A stretch of 30,715 nucleotides of DNA, from contig MDVS01000146.1 of NCBI GenBank assembly GCA_001940645.1, positions 1 through 30,715 on the forward strand, written 5' to 3'. A model generated the notes under the pieces. The model saw only the letters and a list, made by a program, of their open reading frames with translations. It had not been told where the DNA came from and made no database searches. Position 1 is the first letter of the stretch. Every line of letters begins with the position of its first letter. A program made the position numbers and the translations under genes. This stretch comes from Candidatus Heimdallarchaeota archaeon LC_3 (lineage in GTDB: Archaea; Asgardarchaeota; Heimdallarchaeia; Hodarchaeales; LC-3). Positions 7,870 through 14,218 of the stretch are shown in pieces.

Positions 7870-8090
7870 CATGATCGTTATGTCGGGATAGTAACCATGA
7901 TTACAGCTAGCTGCTAGAACTGTTTCATGAAAAAGACTGATCAAAATAAAACACGTCCTAGTAGTCTTAAAACAAGGATAAAAAAGAAGTGAACTAAGTA
8001 CTCAAAATCACCAGTTTGGGTATTACTTTGTTCAATAAAAATACCATTGAACCGTATCGTAAAAGTCATCTCGTAAAAGATTTTCCAATA
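7870..8090 (-). repeat. Conserved non-coding block, copy B
   Basis: Second copy of the block at 3940-4140, with TGTCGGGATAGTA and AGCTAGCTGCTAG at 7880-7917, and TATTACTTTGTTCAATAAAA plus AAAAGTCATCTCGTAAAAG at 8020-8082. The outer ends are far better kept than the middle. On the minus strand a short frame (KIFYEMTF-IR...FIEQSN) is shared by both copies, but it stops at once in copy A. So either a peptide gene has decayed or the DNA/RNA itself is conserved. The remainder of 7623-8297 holds no gene I can support. Confidence 0.6.
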
Positions 8091-8297
8091 ATTCATTAGA
8101 GCAACGAATTCTATGTTCTCAATATTTAGTCGTTACTGATTCAAGGACACACTTTATTAAAAATAAAAACCCACAAGGATACGCGGGAGGAGTACGAAAA
8201 ATACCTCAGAATTTTTACTTTCAATCGTGTGAAGATTAAAAAACCTAAATCGCATATAGTATATTAAACCAGTAACGTAGATAGGTAACAACACACC

Positions 8298-9284
8298 ATG
8301 ACACACGACTTCATATATAAAATCACTAATGATTATAAAGTAACATTAGAAGATCAGTTGGGACCAGAAAATGATATAATTTTCCCAAACATACTGATCC
8401 AGAAAGAGAAAGAATCAATAACATTCGATTTTTATTCTCACACAATTGAGTTAAGCAGATCTACGGGTTGTTTTGTCCATTTCAAGTTAAATAAACACGC
8501 CTTGGCATTAATAGTCAATGAAGATTTTGAGCACCTATCATTTATTGACGTCAACGAAAAAAGTGTTACCGGATTATTTCGTCCTGATGTCTCTGATGAG
8601 ATTCAATATTATAACGAACAGGAATTTGCAGTAATTGATTATGGGAAAGTTGTGTTCACCATCAAAGATACCCTAATAACATATTATACCTCACCAGTAG
8701 ATCCAGATATTGAGAACAATGATTTTTCCAAAAAAAAGGATAGATTACACGATCATTATTACTATCGAGTATTTAATAATCCTGGAATAAATCAAGGAGC
8801 ATTATTACTCCAAAAAGGAGAGGAAGGATTCGAAAATAATTCCTTAACGATGTTTCTAAACAGAATATCAATGATTGATGTGAATAATAGGACATTACTA
8901 CTCGAAGAAATGAAACGGGATCCAGAATTCAACAAAGCATTAACATTAATTAAAAATCAATACGAACAATATAAACAGGAAAATCATTACCCAGACGAAA
9001 ATGATCAAGAAGAACAAGAAGAGAGAAAATTCTCAGATGAATATGATCTTTATTACACTGATAACAATTCTAACACAAGAAAAAATAATGATTCATTACC
9101 GGAGCTGAAATCATTAGAAGATTATAGAGTCAAGAATGATACAATAAGTATTATAAGTTCTATGAAAGAAAAAATAGATAACTATGTCACGTATCACTCT
9201 TTAGAGATTGGATCATCGCTGGAATTCCTTTTAAAAATCAGTTTCGTAATATTTTTCTTCATACTTGTATCTTCATTACTCTAA
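8298..9284 (+). CDS. Hypothetical tail-anchored protein
   Basis: A 328-aa protein. Residues ~1-150 look beta-rich (for example ITFDFYSHTIEL and AVIDYGKVVFTI). Residues ~175-290 are highly charged and partly low-complexity (ENDQEEQEERKF). A single hydrophobic helix at the very end (FLLKISFVIFFFILVSSLL) makes it a candidate tail-anchored membrane protein facing the cytosol. The start ATG is preceded by AACAACACACC with no ribosome site. TATAGTATATTAAA-like sequence lies about 30-45 nt upstream, fitting a leaderless transcript. No family recognised. Confidence 0.65.
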   Translation: MTHDFIYKITNDYKVTLEDQLGPENDIIFPNILIQKEKESITFDFYSHTIELSRSTGCFVHFKLNKHALALIVNEDFEHLSFIDVNEKSVTGLFRPDVSDEIQYYNEQEFAVIDYGKVVFTIKDTLITYYTSPVDPDIENNDFSKKKDRLHDHYYYRVFNNPGINQGALLLQKGEEGFENNSLTMFLNRISMIDVNNRTLLLEEMKRDPEFNKALTLIKNQYEQYKQENHYPDENDQEEQEERKFSDEYDLYYTDNNSNTRKNNDSLPELKSLEDYRVKNDTISIISSMKEKIDNYVTYHSLEIGSSLEFLLKISFVIFFFILVSSLL

Positions 9285-9384
9285 AATTTGGTTCACAGAT
9301 TTGATACAAATAATCAAATATTGAATTTAGAAAATGAAGAGGAAATAGAAGAAATTCTTTCAAAATGGAATCGATAATGGTTTT

Positions 9385-9492
9385 CAAATACCCTTCATCA
9401 TAGTATTGGGAATAAAAACCATCTTTATAGTTGTAAATATCCTTGAATTTTGTCGGTTTAAAGACTAAGTGATCTTTTTTCTTAGCATTCAT
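9385..9492 (-). repeat. 108-bp duplicated fragment of the exonuclease-helicase gene
   Basis: On the minus strand this segment matches 17141-17248 with no gap and about 8 mismatches by eye. It encodes the helicase's inter-domain stretch (KFKDIY-YKDGFYSQYYDEGYL). The similarity starts abruptly at ATGAATGCT and ends at GGGTATTTG. A 77-aa frame (9259-9492) exists, but only its first third is helicase-derived and it overlaps the end of the preceding gene, so I do not call it a gene. Several mismatches are silent, so this was coding sequence when it diverged. Confidence 0.85.
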
Positions 9493-9668
9493 GTTATACC
9501 AACAAACTTACAATCTGACGGTGTGTTCCAATTGACATATCCAAGAATAACTAATACCTATTGATATACTTATAGTTTATTTTATGATCGCGTATCACTA
9601 ATAACGTATCACCAAATCATGTCGATATATTAATTATTAGTCCATATTGAAAAAATATTCAAACTAAA

Positions 9669-9745
9669 ATCCTCTTATTTATTATTAAATTCCTCTTAAA
9701 ATATCTTTAAGAGGATTAAATTATCAAACAAAATTTCATAAGAGG
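9669..9745 (+). promoter_or_regulatory. Palindromic operator-like cluster before the Nmad3 operon
   Basis: A perfect 10-bp inverted repeat, TCCTCTTAAA (9691-9700) and TTTAAGAGGA (9706-9715), has a 5-nt loop. It is nested within a wider pair, CCTCTTA (9671-9677) and TAAGAGG (9739-9745). The last copy also serves as the ribosome site region of the 9756 gene. Four copies of one 7-mer in alternating orientation suggest a repressor site or RNA hairpin controlling the operon. A related TAAGAGATTTAAATAAT lies directly before the second gene. Confidence 0.5.
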
Positions 9746-9755
9746 TATAAATAAT

Positions 9756-10130
9756 ATGATTTCAAATAAAGCAATAAGCGAATTAAACGAGATTATTCGT
9801 TCTAATAAAATGTATAGAGAATTATTGGAGTATTTAAAAATTAATCCTCAGATTCAATCAAGAAAAGGTCTATTCGTTGTTGACCATCTTGAACCATCTC
9901 CAGAATTCGTTATTATAGATATTTTTAATAAAAATGAGATGAAAAAGTTCAATGAGGAATTAAGTAAAGAATTTAAAATAGATTCAGGTGAATATAAAGA
10001 TAGAGCTTTCAGTTTAGAACAAATACATAATCTAAGAACTAATATATTACTTTATTATGATAAAGAAGGTTTCAAAGAATTAAAACCAACTGAGGATAAC
10101 AAAATTCAGTTACTACGAAAAAATAATTAA
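9756..10130 (+). CDS. Hypothetical protein, first gene of the Nmad3 operon
   Basis: A 124-aa charged protein, ATG preceded by TAAGAGGTATAAATAAT. It is mixed alpha/beta with no cysteine motif, signal or membrane segment; motifs such as GLFVVDHLEPSPEFVIIDIFN are not ones I can assign. It lies 38 bp ahead of the Nmad3-like gene and both starts share a similar leader, so they are probably regulated together. A partner or regulator of the Nmad3 protein is a guess from context. Confidence 0.7.
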   Translation: MISNKAISELNEIIRSNKMYRELLEYLKINPQIQSRKGLFVVDHLEPSPEFVIIDIFNKNEMKKFNEELSKEFKIDSGEYKDRAFSLEQIHNLRTNILLYYDKEGFKELKPTEDNKIQLLRKNN

Positions 10131-10168
10131 TTATATCCAAAAATTCCCTATTGTAAGAGATTTAAATA

Positions 10169-10876
10169 ATGGAAAAGATTGCGCTTGTTAATGTTGGTTC
10201 TAATGAAGATAATATCGGTCGTTCTCCTATCTTTGAAGACGGAACATTTGTATATTTACCAATTCCAGAAATTTTTGATGAAGAAAATTATGATGTCTCC
10301 TTTAGGTTTCCAAAATATTCTGATTTAGGACTTGAAGAATTTTCTGAAGTTGATGGTTATGTCCATTATGATCCAAATTTTGAAGATAAAACTTACGGTC
10401 ATGTAAATCGTGGATTTGGATATGAAACAATTCTTTCATCTCTAACGGAAGGTGATATACTTTGTTTTTATGCAACTCTTTCTTTCAAAGGTCACAGTGA
10501 AAAAAAATTAGATTGGATACATCCTAAATGGGGAACGTACATAATTGGTCTTTTTGAAATAAAAGGAGTTTACACAAAAGAAGAATTTATAAATTTACCT
10601 TATGAAGAACGATTTCAATTTATATTTAATCCTCATTTTCTCAGAAAGGAGCATGGTGCAAATCTTTGGATAGCTGGGAAAAAGGACAAATTTGGATTAT
10701 TAGATAAAGCTTTTCCATTACATAATTCTGAAAATAATCAGATTGGAAATGATTTTGTAAAAAATAATTTTAAAACATCAGGTGGAAAGCAAGCAGGGAA
10801 TAAAAATTATTATAGACATGCAATGATTTGCCATGATAATTTAGATAAAGCTTTAGACCAAATTTTAGAAACTTAA
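10169..10876 (+). CDS. Nmad3-like nucleotide-modification-associated protein
   Basis: A 235-aa protein resembling the Nmad3 domain. It has an N-terminal strand (KIALVNVGSNEDN), a short PIFEDGTFVYLPIPE motif, a mid-domain DGYVHYDPNFEDKTYGH, then GDILCFYATL, GTYIIGLFEIKGVY and a final YRHAMICHDNL. Nmad domains were defined by comparative genomics as companions of DNA base-modifying enzymes in phages and mobile elements. Their biochemistry is largely unknown, and no methyltransferase or TET/JBP enzyme is next to it here. The call rests on recall of the family pattern (IPIPE near the N-terminus), not on a search. A stand-alone role in hypermodified-base chemistry or recognition is inference. Confidence 0.6.
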   Translation: MEKIALVNVGSNEDNIGRSPIFEDGTFVYLPIPEIFDEENYDVSFRFPKYSDLGLEEFSEVDGYVHYDPNFEDKTYGHVNRGFGYETILSSLTEGDILCFYATLSFKGHSEKKLDWIHPKWGTYIIGLFEIKGVYTKEEFINLPYEERFQFIFNPHFLRKEHGANLWIAGKKDKFGLLDKAFPLHNSENNQIGNDFVKNNFKTSGGKQAGNKNYYRHAMICHDNLDKALDQILET

Positions 10877-11047
10877 AACCAATTGATTTCCAAATTAAAG
10901 TAAAAATTGAGCTCAAATATTAAAAAAAGAAAGAAACTCATTCAAATCAATTTCTTGATTTGTACCATATTCAATATCTGAAAAGGGAATTAAATTGCTT
11001 TATTATTTATTATTAAATTAGTTAAAATCGTCCTTAATGAATAGTTG

Positions 11048-11845
11048 TTAATATTGCTTGGGACTAATTTTCCTACTCTTTTTCTGATCCAAACTAGTTG
11101 TTGTCCTAATTTTTAATAATCTATTCAGGAATGTTTGTGTTTTCGCTGTCTTTTTTGATTTTTTCAATCGTTTTGATAGTTTAGCAAATTTTGTGGTAAT
11201 CATCTTCGTCTCGGAAAGACTTGAGTGCTCTGATATAGTTTCCTTTGGAAGAGTTATTTTCTTCTTTCTCCACTCATATTCCGTTTTCTTCATTCCAGCC
11301 ATTATTTCCTTTCCTTCGTCTAAAAAATCTTTATTTCTATTAAATACATTAATTAATTCCTTATTATTATTAATTACTTTATTTTTCTTTAGATAATGTA
11401 TATTACATGGATTAAGATTACGTAATATTATTAATGCTCCTAGAAAAGGTGTCTTTGTGGAAAAAGTATGTGTGGATTCTCCATACAAGAAATGGTCTAA
11501 TGATTGTATTGTTAGATGAATTGTTTCGACTGGACTCACACTGGTGTTATGGATAGAACATTTGTAATCATAACTCAGAGTGCTACAGGAATGGATATAA
11601 AGTTTGTTAGAAAACAATGCAAGGTCTTGTTGGATTGTTCTGATATAAATGTAGTGTAATAGTTTCCTTCTGATTTTTTTAGCACAATATAAGTCAATTT
11701 CTTTTCCTGATAGTGTCTTTGGAATTGGAATACCAATATATTTCCTAAAAGTAGTATTTATTGATCTGATTTCACAACTTAATTGGAATAATTCAGTTGA
11801 TTGATAATAATGATAGATTTTATTAGTCAGGAATAGCTCTAACAT
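11048..11845 (-). CDS. Hypothetical basic protein, probable 3' part of a frameshifted gene
   Basis: A 265-aa frame. The N-terminal half is helical (YYQSTELFQLSCEIRSI, KKIRRKLLHYIYIRT). The last ~100 residues are strongly basic (SKRLKKSKKTAKTQ, RTTTSLDQKKSRK) and suggest nucleic-acid or surface binding. The reading frame is open well upstream of the ATG, through GKKYFTNKYFTYGFLIS to about 11970, where it overlaps the end of the 134-aa frame at 11895-12299. Joined by one frameshift they would give a protein of roughly 390-400 aa. A GGTAAG ahead of ATG 11845 could allow independent translation. No family recognised. Confidence 0.55.
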   Translation of the reverse strand: MLELFLTNKIYHYYQSTELFQLSCEIRSINTTFRKYIGIPIPKTLSGKEIDLYCAKKIRRKLLHYIYIRTIQQDLALFSNKLYIHSCSTLSYDYKCSIHNTSVSPVETIHLTIQSLDHFLYGESTHTFSTKTPFLGALIILRNLNPCNIHYLKKNKVINNNKELINVFNRNKDFLDEGKEIMAGMKKTEYEWRKKKITLPKETISEHSSLSETKMITTKFAKLSKRLKKSKKTAKTQTFLNRLLKIRTTTSLDQKKSRKISPKQY

Positions 11846-11894
11846 CTTACCAAAACGATTATTATAAGAAATAAGAAATCCGTAAGTGAAATAC

Positions 11895-12299
11895 TTATTG
11901 GTAAAATATTTCTTCCCTAATTGTTGTAATAATAGGTGTGAGGGTAATTGTTGTGATGAAATATAGTATCAGAAAATCCAAGAATATTTCTTCTGGTTTT
12001 AACGGTTGTTTCAGACTTCCAATAATAATATGGACTTTAGAAGCGATAGCTAGACTCTTAGAAGGATCAGTGAATAGGGGTAACTCTTCACCCTTTACAG
12101 GTTCATTGATGAATTGGATTGTTTCATAGAATAAGATATCCCAATTAAGGAGTTGTCGGGAATAGTTATCATACTTATTTTTGCACGAAAACAAAGTTTG
12201 GTCACCAATATTTGTTGCATACTCATTTTCCATGAAGAAATAACTATTTGGTTGGTGAGAAACTGTTGAAAAAACTTTTTTGAGACTCATATCAATCAC
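11895..12299 (-). CDS. Hypothetical protein, probable 5' part of a frameshifted gene
   Basis: A 134-aa frame in the minus-strand operon, starting 21 bp after the Ig-like protein gene. The first ~110 residues look like ordinary protein (SYFFMENEYATNIGDQTLF, then IIIGSLKQPLKPEEIFLDFL). The last ~20 residues are low-quality Thr/Ile sequence (FITTITLTPIITTI). At that point the +/-1 frame becomes protein-like and runs into the 265-aa frame. I read this as one gene broken by a frameshift near 11960-11990, whether real, programmed or an assembly error. Function unknown. Confidence 0.55.
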   Translation of the reverse strand: MIDMSLKKVFSTVSHQPNSYFFMENEYATNIGDQTLFSCKNKYDNYSRQLLNWDILFYETIQFINEPVKGEELPLFTDPSKSLAIASKVHIIIGSLKQPLKPEEIFLDFLILYFITTITLTPIITTIREEIFYQ

Positions 12300-12319
12300 A
12301 TCATATTTACGAAATTAAA

Positions 12320-12811
12320 CTAATTATTCTGTTTTCCCCTTTTTCGTTGATTAAATACTTTTCTTCCGATTATAAGGAAGCCGCTCATTGTTATGACCAT
12401 AAGGACATTAAATCCTGTTGTCGCTGGGGATGGTAGATGAGCATAGTTCGGAGTAATAGTTATCATATACGAACAAGCTCCGATGTTTCCTGCAATATCT
12501 TTCATGGCTATTGTATAGTTATGGAGTCCTACCGGTAAGGTATCGACTCGTAACCAGAGAGTGGTATTAGCTTGCCAACCCCCCGTCTCAATTATTGAAC
12601 CGTTCTTGTAGAGAAAGTATTTGTCTCCACCAGAACCAATCTCTGTAAAGTGAATGGGAATTCTGACATCACTTGTTTTTAAATATTGATACTCAAAATT
12701 TATCACACAAGAAGATTGTGAGAACGAGCTAGTAACAGAATTAACAGCATTAACAGTAAAGACGCTGATTACCATCACAAACATTAAAAAGATTTGTTTC
12801 TTAGTTTTCAT
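12320..12811 (-). CDS. Exported Ig-like protein with C-terminal membrane anchor
   Basis: A 163-aa protein from the ATG at 12811, chosen because AGGATG lies about 9 nt ahead. An upstream ATG at 12856 would add 15 residues and overlap the previous gene. The signal sequence (IFLMFVMVISVFTVNA) is followed by a single beta-sandwich domain of the kind seen in archaeal and bacterial surface proteins: NGSIIETGGW, then TTLWLRVDTLPVGLHNYTIAMKD-like strands and AGNIGACSYMITIT. A membrane helix (GFNVLMVITMSGFLII) and a basic tail follow. It lies in the operon with the 315-aa membrane protein, so they may form one envelope complex. The role is inferred. Confidence 0.75.
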   Translation of the reverse strand: MKTKKQIFLMFVMVISVFTVNAVNSVTSSFSQSSCVINFEYQYLKTSDVRIPIHFTEIGSGGDKYFLYKNGSIIETGGWQANTTLWLRVDTLPVGLHNYTIAMKDIAGNIGACSYMITITPNYAHLPSPATTGFNVLMVITMSGFLIIGRKVFNQRKRGKQNN

Positions 12812-12830
12812 AATATTTTTCATCCTATTT

Positions 12831-13025
12831 TTAATTACACAAAGTTTTTTTGACATATTTTCTTAAATCATTATTTTTTTTGATATAATTTGGGCATTTC
12901 TGACATTGACAGGATCCATACATATGACGACCAATAGTTTGTCCATCATAATACTTACAATCCCTTAAAATAAGATTATCAGTCGTAATCTTTCCTGCTA
13001 AATTGTCATCTATTGTGTCACTCAA
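12831..13025 (-). CDS. Cys-rich mini-protein, paralogue of the one behind PolB
   Basis: A 64-aa protein whose ATG overlaps the stop of the 315-aa gene (4-bp overlap), so translation is coupled. The core is C-KYY, then MYGSCQCQKCPNYIKK: one Cys, a gap of ~18, then C-x-C-x2-C, a likely four-cysteine zinc site. The protein at 26461-26628 has the same core (YGSCQCQ-CPNYIKK), also nearly identical in DNA. A second copy placed directly after a DNA polymerase suggests an accessory protein of one element with two versions. Partner and function unknown. Confidence 0.75.
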   Translation of the reverse strand: MSDTIDDNLAGKITTDNLILRDCKYYDGQTIGRHMYGSCQCQKCPNYIKKNNDLRKYVKKTLCN

Positions 13026-13969
13026 TAAATCTCCTCCTCCTCGTCTGTTAATATTGTCGCAAGCACTTGTTCACTTTGTCTTTGCCGTGATGTTTGCATT
13101 ATCTGATCCTGCTGTTTTCGTCTCCATTGTCTTGTTTGATTAGTTATCCAGAACGTGTCTCGTTGTGTCTTGAGGGTGACATCTGGTCCAACAAATCCTA
13201 TTATTGCTAATAATCCTAAATAATAGATCATCGTTGCTGATAATGCTATTCTCATCACATCAACATACCAATAGGGAGGAAAACCTAATGTATCATAGAA
13301 AGAGATCTGAAAAGAGGCTGATAAGACAAAGACCACTAATCCCCATAAGAAATACATGGGAGAAACAGTGGAGCTGGTCATCAAGGTATTGATGATAAAA
13401 CGATAATCTTCCTGTGAAGGAAAGAGAAATAATATTGATCCAAACAAAAAGTATAGGTGGACTAATCCAAATATCTGGTTTGCTTGGACTAAGGGAGCAA
13501 GAAAGATTAGTATACTGGTGAAGAAAAAACCATATTTCGATGGTGCATAGATTAATCCCTTTGTTTCCTTTAACGTCAATTCTTCAGAGGGTAAAATAAT
13601 AATTCCGGTGTTTTCTTTATCCCCGATCCCCATTCTAAATGTTGGTCGAACAAAAATTTTGGAACTAAGAAAGCGTTCATGTACAGGAATATTTTCAGCA
13701 TCAACTAACGCAATTCGTTTCTTAACGGCTTTATTATTGATCTGTTTAGCTTTATGGATATGCGCCCACTGATGGAGTACATTAAAAGGCATGAACAGGG
13801 TGTTTGCTATTCGTCTGAGAAAGGGAAAGATACTGAAAATAATTTCAACAATGATTTTTAGAAATATTATGGTAAAAAATCCTGTTACAATATCTCCTAA
13901 GAGGTCTGATATGAATCCCGTATATATTCCTGATAATAATTGTGAAGCTTCAATAAGTAAGTCTGCCAT
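13022..13969 (-). CDS. Multi-pass membrane protein with HQWAH motif
   Basis: A 315-aa protein with a strong ribosome site (GGAGGAGA ahead of the ATG). Membrane segments lie at about residues 25-50, 145-165, 170-185, 205-220 and 235-260, and a charged, Gln/Arg-rich C-terminus (QTRQWRRKQQDQ...DEEEEIY) faces the cytosol. Residues 66-70 read HQWAH, the spacing of the HExxH metalloprotease motif with Gln for Glu. A later FPSQEDY resembles the second metal-ligand region of M50-like membrane peptidases. This could be an inactive peptidase fold, but that is speculation. A truncated copy lies at 1-128. It leads an operon with the Cys-rich mini-protein and the Ig-like protein. Confidence 0.75.
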   Translation of the reverse strand: MADLLIEASQLLSGIYTGFISDLLGDIVTGFFTIIFLKIIVEIIFSIFPFLRRIANTLFMPFNVLHQWAHIHKAKQINNKAVKKRIALVDAENIPVHERFLSSKIFVRPTFRMGIGDKENTGIIILPSEELTLKETKGLIYAPSKYGFFFTSILIFLAPLVQANQIFGLVHLYFLFGSILFLFPSQEDYRFIINTLMTSSTVSPMYFLWGLVVFVLSASFQISFYDTLGFPPYWYVDVMRIALSATMIYYLGLLAIIGFVGPDVTLKTQRDTFWITNQTRQWRRKQQDQIMQTSRQRQSEQVLATILTDEEEEIY

Positions 13970-13972
13970 AAA

Positions 13973-14104
13973 TTATTTCTCCTCCTGACTAAATTCTTCC
14001 TGCATCACCGTAATAGGAGATTTATCAGGATAGACAACAAAAATAGTAAGACCTAATGATAGGACAGTCATTATTACAAATATTTTATTTTTTGCGAAGG
14101 ACAA
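13973..14104 (-). CDS. Small 43-aa single-pass membrane peptide
   Basis: A short frame from TTG 14104, preceded by GGTGTAAG. It encodes a peptide with one hydrophobic helix (FVIMTVLSLGLTIFVV, residues ~9-24) and an acidic tail (MQEEFSQEEK). Its stop is 3 bp before the ATG of the 315-aa membrane protein, and its last codons contain that gene's ribosome site, so the two are coupled. An inner ATG (residue 12) is a possible alternative start. Too short to assign, but length, position and membrane helix argue for a real gene. Confidence 0.55.
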   Translation of the reverse strand: MSFAKNKIFVIMTVLSLGLTIFVVYPDKSPITVMQEEFSQEEK

Positions 14105-14184
14105 GACTTACACCAATGCTAATACTACATGGTGCTTTTATAATAAAGGAAGAAAATCAACAAAAATATTTTTTTCTTAGTAAG

Positions 14185-14195
14185 TTTTATATTTA
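14185..14195 (+). promoter_or_regulatory. TATA-like box before the TPR gene
   Basis: TTTTATATTTA lies 24-34 nt before ATG 14219, and there is no ribosome site between. This is the geometry of a leaderless archaeal transcript. It sits in the short space between the divergent membrane operon and the TPR gene. Confidence 0.55.
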
Positions 14196-14218
14196 GTAAT
14201 TTTTAGTGAGTTCTTAGA

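Noticed and set aside
7690..7917. 75-codon plus-strand open frame
   Set aside because: It lies in the drifting part between the small-family promoter and the conserved block; the other copy has no equivalent frame, and there is no ribosome site or protein-like composition.
9259..9492. 77-codon minus-strand frame that begins with helicase-like sequence
   Set aside because: Only the first 36 codons derive from the helicase; the rest is unrelated and runs into the end of the 8298-9284 gene. Recorded as a duplicated fragment instead.
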